Below, piece after piece: positions 1 through 7,996 of a stretch of DNA of 64,000 bases. The notes beneath the pieces are model-generated. The model was given only the letters and a program-made list of their open reading frames with translations, was not told the DNA's origin and did not search any database. Position 1 is the first letter of the stretch. Every line of letters begins with the position of its first letter. A program made the position numbers and the translations under genes. The stretch comes from Anaerolineaceae bacterium (GTDB taxonomy: Bacteria; Chloroflexota; Anaerolineae; Aggregatilineales; Phototrophicaceae), in contig NZXX01000005.1 in assembly GCA_002702065.1 (NCBI GenBank), forward strand, positions 186,001-250,000, written 5' to 3'.

Positions 1-95
1 AACCAATCTGACAGGGCTGCGGGGTCTGTCAGCGCGTCCCAAACCTGCTCTGGTGTGTAGGGATATACGCGCTCGAACACTAGATCACGTCGCAT
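1..95 (-). CDS. SRPBCC/AHSA1-type protein, partial (3' end outside window)
   Basis: The frame opens with ATG at 95-93 and stays open to the window edge; its first residues read MRRDLVFERVYPYTPEQVWD. This is the usual opening of the AHSA1 (Aha1-like START/SRPBCC) fold, small ligand-binding or regulatory proteins often paired with an ArsR repressor. Its start lies 11 nt inside the end of the ArsR gene (stop at 87-85), so the two are almost certainly translated from one message. Only 31 residues are visible, so the family call rests on the N-terminal motif and the ArsR pairing. Confidence 0.7.
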   Translation of the reverse strand, partial: MRRDLVFERVYPYTPEQVWDALTDPAALSDW

Positions 96-429
96 CGCCG
101 TGCTTCCTTTGCAGATACTGCCCCAGGTCATCCAGCTTGTGGTTCCAGAACTGGCGATAATGTTGCAGCCAGTGCTCGATCTCTTGCAGGGCTTCCGCCT
201 CCAGGTGATAGCGATTCTCGCGCCCGGTGCGGTGCCGGGTTACCAGACCGGCGTCCAGCAAAATTGCCAGATGCTGCGAGATCGCGGGGCGGCTGACATC
301 GGCGAACTGGGCCGAGAGATGTTTCACCGTCAGATCACCTTCGCTCAGGCAGTCAAGAATCTGGCGCCGTTTCGGATGAGCCACCGCAGCAAAAACATCA
401 GCCGGTGTTTGAGAAAGATTATTGGTCAT
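85..429 (-). CDS. ArsR-family winged-helix repressor
   Basis: This 114-residue protein has the ArsR fold: helix motif FAAVAHPKRRQILDCL near the N terminus, recognition helix SRPAISQHLAILLDAGLV, then a wing containing RTGRENRY. No Cys metal site is visible, so it is probably of the type that pairs with AHSA1 proteins rather than a metal sensor. An in-frame TTG at 447 would lengthen it, but ATG at 429 has GAAGGA 8 nt upstream (438-443) and is preferred. It overlaps the downstream AHSA1 gene by 11 nt. It probably represses its own promoter, whose spacer is a perfect palindrome (466-481). Confidence 0.85.
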   Translation of the reverse strand: MTNNLSQTPADVFAAVAHPKRRQILDCLSEGDLTVKHLSAQFADVSRPAISQHLAILLDAGLVTRHRTGRENRYHLEAEALQEIEHWLQHYRQFWNHKLDDLGQYLQRKHGDAT

Positions 430-458
430 CGCGACAATCCTTCGCAAATATGTTCTAT

Positions 459-488
459 ATTATACGTAAGTTTTTACTTACCTGTCAA
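459..488 (-). promoter_or_regulatory. Consensus sigma-70 promoter of the arsR-AHSA1 pair with embedded operator
   Basis: On the minus strand TTGACA (488-483) and TATAAT (464-459) are separated by 18 nt. The spacer contains GTAAGT-AAAA-ACTTAC (481-466), a perfect 6-bp inverted repeat. A dimeric winged-helix repressor bound there would cover both promoter elements, so autorepression by the adjacent ArsR protein is the simplest reading. Both hexamers match consensus exactly. Confidence 0.8.
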
Positions 489-527
489 CCCTTTCATCCA
501 GCCGGTAAACATGTTCACAACTTTGGG

Positions 528-533
528 TATAAT
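528..533 (+). promoter_or_regulatory. -10 element (TATAAT) for the Nudix-rnhA pair
   Basis: A perfect TATAAT lies 26 nt upstream of the preferred TTG start at 559; the -35 region is weak. A transcript starting near 540 would exclude the ATG at 535 as start, which supports the TTG choice. Confidence 0.5.
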
Positions 534-558
534 AATGCGATTGAATGGGAGGAAGCAC

Positions 559-1011
559 TTGACGCATCGTACAGAGAACCAGCGGGGGGACATTCTGCTG
601 GCGTTCGACACGGTTGATGAAACCGAGCTGGCGCACTATCACCCCCTCACCCACGCGCTAATCGCCGCCCGGCACGAGGAGGGCTACCTGCTGGGATGGA
701 ATGCCTACCGGCAAAGCTGGGAAATCGCAGGTGGCAAGATCGAACCGGATGAAGAACCACGCCAGTGCGTCGTCCGGGAGTTGTTCGAAGAAACCGGCCA
801 GATTGCCGAAAATATCCGCTTTTGTGGCGTAATGAAAATTCAGCTCCAGCCCGATAATCGCATCGAATACGGCGCGCTATACGCCGGTGATCTGAGCGAA
901 CTGAAACCCTTTTTCGCCAATCCCGAAATCACACAAATTATCCTGTGGGACCAGCAGTCTGATATTGGTTACATCAACGAAATCGACGTCAAATACCTGG
1001 AACTTTCATGA
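559..1011 (+). CDS. Nudix hydrolase
   Basis: A 150-residue protein with one Nudix box starting GGKIEPDEEPRQ and ending RELFEETGQ. It matches G-x5-E-x7-REUxEExGU except that the last hydrophobic position is Gln. Nudix enzymes hydrolyse nucleoside diphosphates linked to another group; the substrate cannot be read here. TTG at 559 is preferred over ATG at 535 because GGGAGGA sits at 547-553 and the ATG directly abuts the TATAAT element. The stop overlaps the rnhA start as ATGA (1008-1011), indicating translational coupling. Confidence 0.85.
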   Translation: MTHRTENQRGDILLAFDTVDETELAHYHPLTHALIAARHEEGYLLGWNAYRQSWEIAGGKIEPDEEPRQCVVRELFEETGQIAENIRFCGVMKIQLQPDNRIEYGALYAGDLSELKPFFANPEITQIILWDQQSDIGYINEIDVKYLELS

Positions 1012-1457
1012 CCAAACCACAAATCATCATCTACACCGACGGCGGGGCCAAGCCAAACCCCAATGGGCCGGGTGGCTGGGCTGCCCTGCTGATCGCGGGG
1101 GACCATCGCAAGGAAATGAGCGGCGGCGAGCGCAGCACGACCAACAACCGTATGGAACTGACGGCTGCCATCATGGCGCTCGAAGCGCTCAAACAGCCGT
1201 CCGATGTCACACTCTATACCGATAGTCAGTACGTCAAAAACGGCATCACGCAGTGGCTGCCCAACTGGGTGCGCAACGGCTGGCGCACAGCCAACCGGAA
1301 ACCTGTGAAAAATCAGGAACTCTGGGAACGCCTGCACGCCGCCAGCCAGCGCCATGATATTCACTGGAAATGGGTACGCGGCCATGCCGGGCACGAGCAC
1401 AATGAACGGGTTGATCAACTGGCGACAGCAGCGCGCGAAAGCCAGCAGGTGAAATAA
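1008..1457 (+). CDS. rnhA: Ribonuclease HI
   Basis: A 149-residue type 1 RNase H that degrades RNA in RNA-DNA hybrids, for example R-loops and lagging-strand primers. The catalytic set is complete: D11 (YTDGG), E50 (NNRMELTA), D72 (TDSQYV), H126 (VRGHAGHEHNERVDQLA) and D136. The basic handle region (WVRNGWRTANRKPVKN) is present as in the E. coli enzyme. Length is normal. It overlaps the upstream Nudix gene by 4 nt and probably shares its promoter. Confidence 0.97.
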   Translation: MTKPQIIIYTDGGAKPNPNGPGGWAALLIAGDHRKEMSGGERSTTNNRMELTAAIMALEALKQPSDVTLYTDSQYVKNGITQWLPNWVRNGWRTANRKPVKNQELWERLHAASQRHDIHWKWVRGHAGHEHNERVDQLATAARESQQVK

Positions 1458-1529
1458 CCCCGTGCGCCCGGTTCTGTGTTATAGTGTGGCACTCAGGTTT
1501 GATTCAGGTTCATATCACACGGAGACATC

Positions 1530-2693
1530 ATGACCTACGCCCGGCGTGTATCGAGCTTTGGCACGACGATTTTCACCGAAATTAACAACCTCGCCCGCGA
1601 ACATCAGGCCGTCAACCTCGGTCAGGGGATGCCGGATTTTGATGGCCCGCGCGAGGTGATCGAAGCAGCGGCGCAGGCTTTGCTTTCCGGCGAAGCCAAC
1701 CAGTACGCCCCCGGCCCTGGCATTCCGGCGCTGCGCCAGGGCGTTGCCCATCATGCCAAAGCCTTTTACAACATGGACATCGATCCGCAGAATGGCGTTC
1801 TGGTCACACCCGGCGCGACCGAGGCCGTTTTTTGTTCCATCATGGGGCTGGTGGACCCCGGCGACGAGGTCATCATCATCGAGCCATTTTTCGACAGCTA
1901 CCCGCCCGGCGTCATCATGGCGAATGCCAGGCCGGTCTATGTGCCGCTGCACCCGCCAGAGTGGACATTTGACCCGGATGAACTGCGCGCCGCCTTCAAC
2001 GACAAGACGCGGGCCATCGTCGTCAACACGCCCAACAACCCGACCGGACGTGTGTTCACGCGCGATGAACTCACGCTGATCGCCGACCTGTGCAAAGAAT
2101 TTGATGTGCTGGTGATCTCCGACGAAGTGTATGAGCACCTCATTTACGACAATGCCCGTCACATCCCCATCGCCACCCTGCCGGATATGTTCGAGCGTAC
2201 GGTGACGATTGGCAGCGCGGGCAAAACCTTCGGCATGACCGGCTGGAAAGTCGGCTGGGTCTATGGCCCGCCGGAGCTTGTGACCGGGGTGTGGCGATCG
2301 CACCAGTTCACGACCTTCGCCACCAATCACCCGGCGCAGAAAGCCGTTGCCCACGCCTTTACGATGGGCAGCAATTACTACGAGGAATATCAGGCGCTGT
2401 ATACCCAGAAACGAGACCTGATGATGCAAGCGCTGGATGCCGCCGGGCTGAAATCCATCACGCCGCAGGGCACCTACTTCGTCATGGCGGATTTTTCCGA
2501 CGTCTTTGACGGCGACGACGTGGCCTTCACCAAACATCTGATTACCGAAATCGGCGTGGCCTGCATCCCGCCGTCGGCCTTCTTTAGCGCCGATCATCGC
2601 TACCTGACCAAAGATCATGTCCGCTTCGCCTTCTGCAAAAGCGACGACACACTCAAGGCCGCTGGCGAACGCATGGCAAAACTGCGAGGCTAG
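1530..2693 (+). CDS. PLP-dependent class I/II aminotransferase
   Basis: A 387-residue fold-type I aminotransferase. Visible landmarks are NLGQGMPDFDGP (substrate end), TPGATEAVFC, VNTPNNPTGRVF, the Asp-binding SDEVYEHLIYD, and SAGKTFGMTGWKVGW with the PLP lysine at K232. The overall pattern resembles the methionine/kynurenine/glutamine-phenylpyruvate transaminase subgroup (YbdL-like) more than AspC, but substrate cannot be fixed by eye. CGGAGA lies just upstream of the ATG. The next gene, another PLP enzyme, starts 2 nt after the stop, so the two are probably an amino-acid catabolic operon. Confidence 0.9.
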   Translation: MTYARRVSSFGTTIFTEINNLAREHQAVNLGQGMPDFDGPREVIEAAAQALLSGEANQYAPGPGIPALRQGVAHHAKAFYNMDIDPQNGVLVTPGATEAVFCSIMGLVDPGDEVIIIEPFFDSYPPGVIMANARPVYVPLHPPEWTFDPDELRAAFNDKTRAIVVNTPNNPTGRVFTRDELTLIADLCKEFDVLVISDEVYEHLIYDNARHIPIATLPDMFERTVTIGSAGKTFGMTGWKVGWVYGPPELVTGVWRSHQFTTFATNHPAQKAVAHAFTMGSNYYEEYQALYTQKRDLMMQALDAAGLKSITPQGTYFVMADFSDVFDGDDVAFTKHLITEIGVACIPPSAFFSADHRYLTKDHVRFAFCKSDDTLKAAGERMAKLRG

Positions 2694-2695
2694 CA

Positions 2696-3658
2696 ATGAG
2701 CACCGACCAACTGATTACCCTGTCCGACATTGAGGCCGCGCTGCCGCTGGTGCGCGAGCATTTGCACCGCACGCCGCTGCTGTCATCCACCAGCCTCGGC
2801 CAGATAACCGGTACCGACCTGCGCTTCAAAGCCGAGATGTTTCAAAAAACCGGTTCATTCAAGCCGCGCGGGATGCTGAACAAGATCAACAGCCTGAGCG
2901 ACGATGAAAAACAGCGCGGGGTCATCACCGTGTCGGCGGGCAATGCCGCGCAAGGTGTGGCCTTCGCCGCGCAAAAACTGGGCATCCCCTCGATCGTCGT
3001 CATGCCGGAGAAAGCCGTCCCCAGCAAGGCCGAAGCCGCGCGCGGTTATGGCGCACGCGTTGTGCTGCACGGCACGATCAAAGATGTGTTCCCCAAAATG
3101 CGCGAGATCGTCACCGAAGAAGGGGTGACGTTTATTCACCCCTTTGATGATCCGCTGGTGTTCGCCGGGCACGGCACACTGGGGCTGGAAATTCTGGAAG
3201 ATGGCCCTGCGCCGGATTATGTCTTTGTCGGCATCGGCGGCGGCGGGTTGATCTCTGGCGCAGCGGCAGCGATCAAACTAAGCAACCCGGACGTCAAGGT
3301 CATCGGTGTCGAGCCAGAGGGCGCAGCAGCCATGACACGCGGGCTGGAAGCGGGGGAACCAGTCAACATCGACCAGATCAACACCATTGCCGATGGACTG
3401 GCCGCACCATTCGCCGGGACCTACTGCCTGCCGCATATCCGCGCATTCGTTGATCAGGTGGTGCTGGTCAGCGAAGACGAGATCATTCAGGCCATGCGCC
3501 AGATCATGGAGCGCAGCAAACTGGTGGTTGAACCGGCAGCCGCCGCTGGCTTTGCTGCCTTGTTATTCAATAAAGTGAATGTGCCACAAGGGGCCAATGT
3601 GGTCTGTGTGCTTTCGGGTGGCAATGTCGATCTCGGCCTGCACAAGTGGATTTTCTAG
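2696..3658 (+). CDS. Threonine/serine ammonia-lyase family (fold-type II PLP enzyme)
   Basis: A 320-residue enzyme with the PLP lysine in KTGSFKPRG (K56), the phosphate-binding run GIGGGGLISG near residue 180 and the C-terminal LSGGNVDL. It lacks a C-terminal ACT regulatory domain, so it resembles catabolic threonine dehydratase (TdcB) or serine racemase rather than biosynthetic IlvA. The likely reaction is conversion of threonine or serine to a 2-oxoacid plus ammonia. It follows the aminotransferase by 2 nt. Its TAG stop shares a CTAG tetramer with the convergent membrane-protein gene. Confidence 0.9.
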   Translation: MSTDQLITLSDIEAALPLVREHLHRTPLLSSTSLGQITGTDLRFKAEMFQKTGSFKPRGMLNKINSLSDDEKQRGVITVSAGNAAQGVAFAAQKLGIPSIVVMPEKAVPSKAEAARGYGARVVLHGTIKDVFPKMREIVTEEGVTFIHPFDDPLVFAGHGTLGLEILEDGPAPDYVFVGIGGGGLISGAAAAIKLSNPDVKVIGVEPEGAAAMTRGLEAGEPVNIDQINTIADGLAAPFAGTYCLPHIRAFVDQVVLVSEDEIIQAMRQIMERSKLVVEPAAAAGFAALLFNKVNVPQGANVVCVLSGGNVDLGLHKWIF

Positions 3659-4401
3659 AAACCGGGTGGCTGCGGAAACAGGTTATAGATAACGTTGATA
3701 ATCACCGGCAGCTGCGTAAGCAGGCCAATCAACAGGTAGGCAAAAATGGTAATCGCCAGCCCAACCCACCGGACCTTTCTCGTCGCTGCCGGATACAGCA
3801 GAAAGAATACCCGGCTCAGAAGCCAGTAGAAATAAACAATCACCACGACTTCAAGACCGCCGATGATGACGGTATACAGGGCAATTGAATCGGCGTTGAT
3901 CCAGAAGACTGCCGGATTATCACTCATCGTTGCAAGCAGCTCGACAATCGTTACCAAAAGGCTCAATACAAAGGTCTGTGGTAAGAGTGCCATCACAAGG
4001 CTCTGGGTATGCGCGACATACTCAGCTTCTGGCTCGTGCTTCGCAACCCATCGATACGAGAGATACGCGCCCGCGAGCTGCCTGATGATGACAACCGGTA
4101 TCCTGATGCCGAAACCCACCGCCAGATCCAGCCAGCGCACATTGAACATGTAGCCGATTCGCAGCCGCATCCAGATTTCAAAAATCAGATACCCAAGGAA
4201 GGAAATCAGAAAACTGAGCGTGCTGCCGAAAAGGATCGACAGAAACACCCGACGCCAGCTTGCCAGCTCCATTTCATCCTGGAGAAATGCGGAGGTATTG
4301 AAGACGATGCCCACACTGCTGATAGCAATTGATCTCAGTTCAGCCCCAAGCGACAACGGCTCGTTGGGTGAATACGTTTCTTCGGAGGTTTCCTGCATCA
4401 C
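3655..4401 (-). CDS. Hypothetical multi-pass membrane protein
   Basis: A 248-residue protein with an acidic cytoplasmic-looking N terminus and about five or six hydrophobic segments: around residues 48-72, 90-112, 130-160, 170-200 and 215-240. The layout is like Yip1-type integral membrane proteins, but I could not identify a diagnostic motif. Its TAG stop uses the opposite strand of the same CTAG that ends the threonine-deaminase-like gene, so the two convergent genes overlap by 4 bp. No function is proposed. Confidence 0.75.
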   Translation of the reverse strand: MMQETSEETYSPNEPLSLGAELRSIAISSVGIVFNTSAFLQDEMELASWRRVFLSILFGSTLSFLISFLGYLIFEIWMRLRIGYMFNVRWLDLAVGFGIRIPVVIIRQLAGAYLSYRWVAKHEPEAEYVAHTQSLVMALLPQTFVLSLLVTIVELLATMSDNPAVFWINADSIALYTVIIGGLEVVVIVYFYWLLSRVFFLLYPAATRKVRWVGLAITIFAYLLIGLLTQLPVIINVIYNLFPQPPGF

Positions 4402-4541
4402 AATCTCCCTGCCTGACAGACCGACCGCTCCGTCGCATAATTTTTAAGAATGATGCGACAATACGTTAGAATGTGTTCCAACATGAATCGTCAAGCGCTG
4501 TGAACATCACGCTTTCGATCAATAAACAGACTGGTTTCCTG

Positions 4542-4832
4542 ATGCACGACCAAACTCCAGAAGAACGGCTGGAACGCTATCAGAACACACCGGATGACGA
4601 GTTTGTCCGTCTGCTGGTCCATGACCTGCGCGGCCCGCTGAGCGGTGTCATTTCCGCCGCCAAGCTCATCAATGTCCTGGTGGGCAGCGATCATCCGAAT
4701 GCCGCCCAACTGCGCGAACTCGGCCAGATTTTGCTGCGCACGGGCGACAACCTGCGCGGTATCCTCGATACAGCCATCGAACATGACCGCATCCAGCGCG
4801 GCGAACCGGCAGACAACGAAGACGGCAGCTAA
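4542..4832 (+). CDS. Stand-alone HisKA (histidine-kinase dimerisation/phosphoacceptor) protein
   Basis: A protein of about 96 residues whose core reads FVRLLVHDLRGPLSGVISA, a good H-box with the candidate phosphoacceptor at H27, followed by a second helix (LRELGQILLRTGDNLRGIL). There is no ATP-binding HATPase domain, and the frame closes before the next gene, 6 nt away. It therefore looks like only the four-helix-bundle part of a sensor kinase. An in-frame ATG at 4473 would add 23 residues; the later ATG (MHDQTPEE) seems more natural but has no clear Shine-Dalgarno. It may act as a phosphotransfer or dimerisation partner, or be a kinase remnant. Confidence 0.7.
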   Translation: MHDQTPEERLERYQNTPDDEFVRLLVHDLRGPLSGVISAAKLINVLVGSDHPNAAQLRELGQILLRTGDNLRGILDTAIEHDRIQRGEPADNEDGS

Positions 4833-4838
4833 CCCGCA

Positions 4839-5420
4839 ATGTCCACGATTATCCGTTTCTGGAAGCCCTATAACGTACTCACCAAGTTCACCGATGATCA
4901 GGGCCGCCCCACCCTGGCGGATTACATTGACATCCCGAACATTTACGCCGCAGGTCGTCTCGACCTCGACAGCGAAGGTTTGCTGCTGCTCACCGATGAC
5001 AACCGCCTCAGTCATCGTCTGACCGACCCCAAGTTCGCCCATCCCCGGACTTATTGGGTGCAAGTCGAGCGTATCCCGGATGAGCAGGCCCTCAACCAGC
5101 TGCGGCAAGGGGTGACCATTAAAGGAGGTCGCACCCGCCCGGCAGAAGCCCGTCTGCTGGCCGTACCGCCTGACTTGCCGCCACGCCCGGTGCCAATCCG
5201 TTACCGCAAGAATGTCCCCGATTGCTGGCTGGAATTGACGCTGACCGAGGGGCGCAACCGGCAGGTGCGGCGCATGACCGCAGCAGTCGGCCACCCAACA
5301 CTGCGGCTCGTGCGTCATGCCATCGGGCCAGTCACGCTGGCAGGGTTGCAGCCCGGCGAGTGGCAGCCGCTCGATGCACCGGCGGTCCGTGCGCTCAAAA
5401 ACAGTACGCAGCGCAAATAA
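4839..5420 (+). CDS. rluE: 23S rRNA pseudouridine synthase, RluE type
   Basis: A 193-residue enzyme of the RsuA/RluE class lacking an N-terminal S4 domain. The catalytic motif AAGRLDLDSEGLLLLT has the nucleophile at D42. FWKPYNVLTKFTDDQG, WVQVERIPDEQAL, PIRYRKNVPDCWLELTL and EGRNRQVRRMTAAVGHPTLR align closely with remembered RluE sequence, which modifies U2457 of 23S rRNA in E. coli. It starts 6 nt after the HisKA-only gene and probably shares its transcript. Confidence 0.9.
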   Translation: MSTIIRFWKPYNVLTKFTDDQGRPTLADYIDIPNIYAAGRLDLDSEGLLLLTDDNRLSHRLTDPKFAHPRTYWVQVERIPDEQALNQLRQGVTIKGGRTRPAEARLLAVPPDLPPRPVPIRYRKNVPDCWLELTLTEGRNRQVRRMTAAVGHPTLRLVRHAIGPVTLAGLQPGEWQPLDAPAVRALKNSTQRK

Positions 5421-5424
5421 ACGG

Positions 5425-5655
5425 TTAAATCTCTTTTAAGTTCCGAATCAGCAACTCCAGTTCATGATCTGTCACCCCTGCCCGCAGCCGTGCCACCGCC
5501 CGGCCAATCCGTGCTGCGCGCTGTTCGCGCTGCGAGGGAGTCAGCGGGAATTCGGACGATTCACGCCGGACAGCACCCAGCAGCCGGTTAAACTGCTCCA
5601 ACTGGTGGATCGGCATTTCGTCGAGGGATTCCAGAAATTCATCAAATTCGTTCAT
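5425..5655 (-). CDS. Small hypothetical protein, 76 aa
   Basis: The frame can be opened further upstream, but ATG at 5655-5653 is preceded by an AAAGGTGGTG ribosome-binding region and gives a soluble, Arg/Glu-rich helical protein. Its N terminus is MNEFDEFLESLDEMP. A central segment (LTPSQREQRAARIGRAVARL) resembles a helix-turn-helix-sized bundle, but no family is recognised. It is convergent with rluE, whose stop is 4 nt away. Confidence 0.6.
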   Translation of the reverse strand: MNEFDEFLESLDEMPIHQLEQFNRLLGAVRRESSEFPLTPSQREQRAARIGRAVARLRAGVTDHELELLIRNLKEI

Positions 5656-5800
5656 GGGTTGCGCACCACCTTTCCTTTTTAGTATTTTATATCGACATCT
5701 TTGCATCAAACCTTGCCGTTTTCAAACCTGCAACCCGCCCTTGTTCGTCCGGTACGTTTGTTCCATAATGGCTGCGCATCCATCACACACAGGCCCTTTC

Positions 5801-6541
5801 ATGCGCACCCAAATTGCTGGCATCCTGCTCATGGCCTTATTGACTGCCTGCCAGTCAGCCGAGTCCACGTCTGATCAGATTACCCCGACCAGCGTACCGG
5901 CATCGGTGTCGGGCAGTGTCGAATTCATCGGCCCGCCTGCCGGTGCGGTGATATATGCCGAGGTTCTTGGGTTAAATGGTATGGCGCAGGAACTCGCCGA
6001 TCAGACGTTTGTAGTCACGTTGACCGGGCCGGATGGTAACCGGATTGCACAAACGCAGGTACGCGGGGCCGACGGGTCATGGGGGCCGGTTGAACTGCTG
6101 CATGGTTATACGGGTGAACCCATTGAGGTCATCGTGTCGGCCCACCCGCCAGACGCCGCCAGCAGCGGTGAGTACGGGCGTACCACTATCATACTGGCGG
6201 GGCTGAGCTATCGCCCTGAAGGTACCTATGGCCGCATCACATTTCCGGCAGAAGGCGACACGGTCGGCGGCGAAGTCATTCCCGTTTTGGGCATCGTGTC
6301 CGGCACACCCGACTATAGGCTCACGGTTACCCTGACCGCCGAAGATGGCCGCGTCCTCGACACCCGCATCACCGATGACGGCAATCCATACCATATTGAT
6401 GAGATGCCCTGGCAAGCTGACCTCGCTACCGGGGGTTACGTCGGCCCGGCATACATCGAGGTCATCGCTGAAAACCCAGGCGATGCGGCAGGAATCGAGA
6501 TTGGTCGGGTTCACATCAACATCGAGCAGGCAGCCGGTTAA
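5801..6541 (+). CDS. Secreted lipoprotein with Gmad2-like Ig domain
   Basis: A 246-residue protein starting MRTQIAGILLMALLTACQS, a lipoprotein signal with lipobox LTAC and acceptor Cys17. Two beta-rich regions follow. The second, around residues 145-240 (RITFPAEGDTVGGEVIPVLG), has the spacing of Gmad2/Ig-like domains found in surface lipoproteins of Gram-positive-like bacteria and Chloroflexota. The upstream in-frame region lacks a signal sequence, so ATG 5801 is chosen. It is probably anchored on the outside of the cytoplasmic membrane; ligand unknown. The deoxynucleoside kinase gene starts 25 nt downstream. Confidence 0.8.
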   Translation: MRTQIAGILLMALLTACQSAESTSDQITPTSVPASVSGSVEFIGPPAGAVIYAEVLGLNGMAQELADQTFVVTLTGPDGNRIAQTQVRGADGSWGPVELLHGYTGEPIEVIVSAHPPDAASSGEYGRTTIILAGLSYRPEGTYGRITFPAEGDTVGGEVIPVLGIVSGTPDYRLTVTLTAEDGRVLDTRITDDGNPYHIDEMPWQADLATGGYVGPAYIEVIAENPGDAAGIEIGRVHINIEQAAG

Positions 6542-6566
6542 GCAGCACACAGAGAAAGCGACACCC

Positions 6567-7199
6567 ATGTCTCAGAATAAATACTTTGTCGCCATCGCCG
6601 GGAACATTGGCGCCGGCAAGAGCACGCTGACAGGCAAGCTGGCGCACGCCTTTAAGTGGCAGCCTTTTTACGAAGCCAACACAGAAAACCCCTACCTGGC
6701 AGATTTTTACGACGATATGCCGCGCTGGAGCTTTCATTCGCAGGTGTTTTTCCTGGGTAAACGGCTGGAACATCATCGGCAGCTGCTTGACCACCCCGGC
6801 AGTGTGGTGCAGGATCGTACCGTCTACGAAGATGCCGAGATTTTTGCCCGCAATCTGTATGAACAGGGCGATATGTCCGCACGCGATTATGACGCCTATC
6901 GCCGCCTCTATCAGGCCATCAGTGCGTTTCTGCCGCCGCCTGATCTGCTCATCTACCTTCAGGCCAGCGAATCCACCCTTATGCAGCACATCCGGCAGCG
7001 CGGGCGCGATTATGAACACAGCATCACCTCAGGCTACATCGGGCAGCTCAACAACCTCTATAACCAATGGATTGATCAATGGACAGCATGCCCGGTGCTG
7101 CGTGTGCCGATGGATACCCTGGACTTCTCCAAAAGCACTGGTGACTTCCTCATGGTATGCCAGCAGGTTGAAGCCGAACTTGCCCTGAGAATTGGTTAA
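6567..7199 (+). CDS. Deoxynucleoside kinase (dNK family)
   Basis: A 210-residue kinase with P-loop GNIGAGKST (K18), the nucleobase/sugar motif VVQDRTVYED (DRT at 83-85) and an Arg-rich lid, IRQRGRDYEHSI near 142-152. This is the deoxyadenosine/deoxyguanosine kinase family, which phosphorylates salvaged deoxynucleosides. Length is typical. ATG at 6567 is used because the P-loop follows at the usual distance; the frame extends further upstream only as overlap with the lipoprotein gene. Which deoxynucleoside is preferred cannot be read. Confidence 0.9.
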   Translation: MSQNKYFVAIAGNIGAGKSTLTGKLAHAFKWQPFYEANTENPYLADFYDDMPRWSFHSQVFFLGKRLEHHRQLLDHPGSVVQDRTVYEDAEIFARNLYEQGDMSARDYDAYRRLYQAISAFLPPPDLLIYLQASESTLMQHIRQRGRDYEHSITSGYIGQLNNLYNQWIDQWTACPVLRVPMDTLDFSKSTGDFLMVCQQVEAELALRIG

Positions 7200-7236
7200 A
7201 CCTTTATAGACAAGCACGATGCAGGTATGATAAAAT

Positions 7237-7276
7237 TTAATCATCAATCTGATTAATCATATTCATCTGATGAATA
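7237..7276 (+). promoter_or_regulatory. Two adjacent palindromes upstream of the GntR gene
   Basis: TTAATCA-(6)-TGATTAA occupies 7237-7256, and TATTCAT-CTG-ATGAATA occupies 7260-7276; both are perfect 7-bp-arm inverted repeats. They lie just downstream of a candidate promoter (TTTATA 7203-7208, 17 nt, TATGAT 7226-7231) and upstream of the ATG at 7304. They are good candidate operators for autoregulation by the GntR protein, which may also control korAB downstream. Confidence 0.6.
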
Positions 7277-7303
7277 CGGCAGATACTCACAAAGATACCC
7301 TTC

Positions 7304-7996
7304 ATGGCCCAAATTGATCTGGAATCTGAACTTCTCAATTTCATCAGCAACGGCCACTACGAACCGGGAGACCGGCTCCCAACCATTGCAGAACTCCAAA
7401 CTGAAGAACGACTAGGGCTGAGCACCAGCAAAATCCGCGAGCAGCTGGAAGTCGCGCGTGCGCTGGGGATGGTTGAAGTGCGGTCCAAAACCGGGATGCG
7501 TCTCAAGGAATACAGCTTCGCCCCGGCGGTTCGCCTCAGCCTGTTTTTTGCGTTGGCGAAGGACCTTGGCCATTTTGAATTATTCAGCGAACTGCGTAAA
7601 CACGTCGAAATCGCCTTCTGGCATGAAGGCTGCGCCCTGCTGACCGGTGAGGATAAAGCCGAGATGCGTGCGTGTGTCGAGCAGGCCAATCGAAAGCTTA
7701 ACGACGAGTGGATTCAGATCCCCAATGCCGAACATCGCCAGTTCCATATGATCGTTTTTCGCCGCCTCAACAATCCGTTTGTGGTCGGCATTCTGGAAGC
7801 GTATTGGGACGCTTACGACGCGGTTGAACTGAACCGTTATTCTGACTACGACTACTTGCAGCGGGTGTGGGAATATCACGCACATATCCTCGACTCTATC
7901 TGCGAAGGTGACATTGACGCCGCGCAGCAGCATTACATCGAACACACCCAGCTTTTGCGCTACCAGCCGCGTATGCGTGATATGCACAAACCATAG
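7304..7996 (+). CDS. GntR-family transcriptional regulator (FadR-type, FCD domain)
   Basis: A 230-residue regulator. Residues 1-70 form the GntR winged helix (YEPGDRLPTIAELQ, STSKIREQLEVARALGMVEV, TGMRLKEY). The rest is a helical FCD ligand-binding domain with the putative metal/ligand residues in ELFSELRKHVE, EHRQFHMIVFRRLNNP and YHAHILDSICEGD. FCD regulators sense organic acids or related metabolites. It stands directly upstream of korAB in the same direction, so control of that enzyme is plausible. Two palindromes precede it. Confidence 0.88.
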   Translation: MAQIDLESELLNFISNGHYEPGDRLPTIAELQTEERLGLSTSKIREQLEVARALGMVEVRSKTGMRLKEYSFAPAVRLSLFFALAKDLGHFELFSELRKHVEIAFWHEGCALLTGEDKAEMRACVEQANRKLNDEWIQIPNAEHRQFHMIVFRRLNNPFVVGILEAYWDAYDAVELNRYSDYDYLQRVWEYHAHILDSICEGDIDAAQQHYIEHTQLLRYQPRMRDMHKP

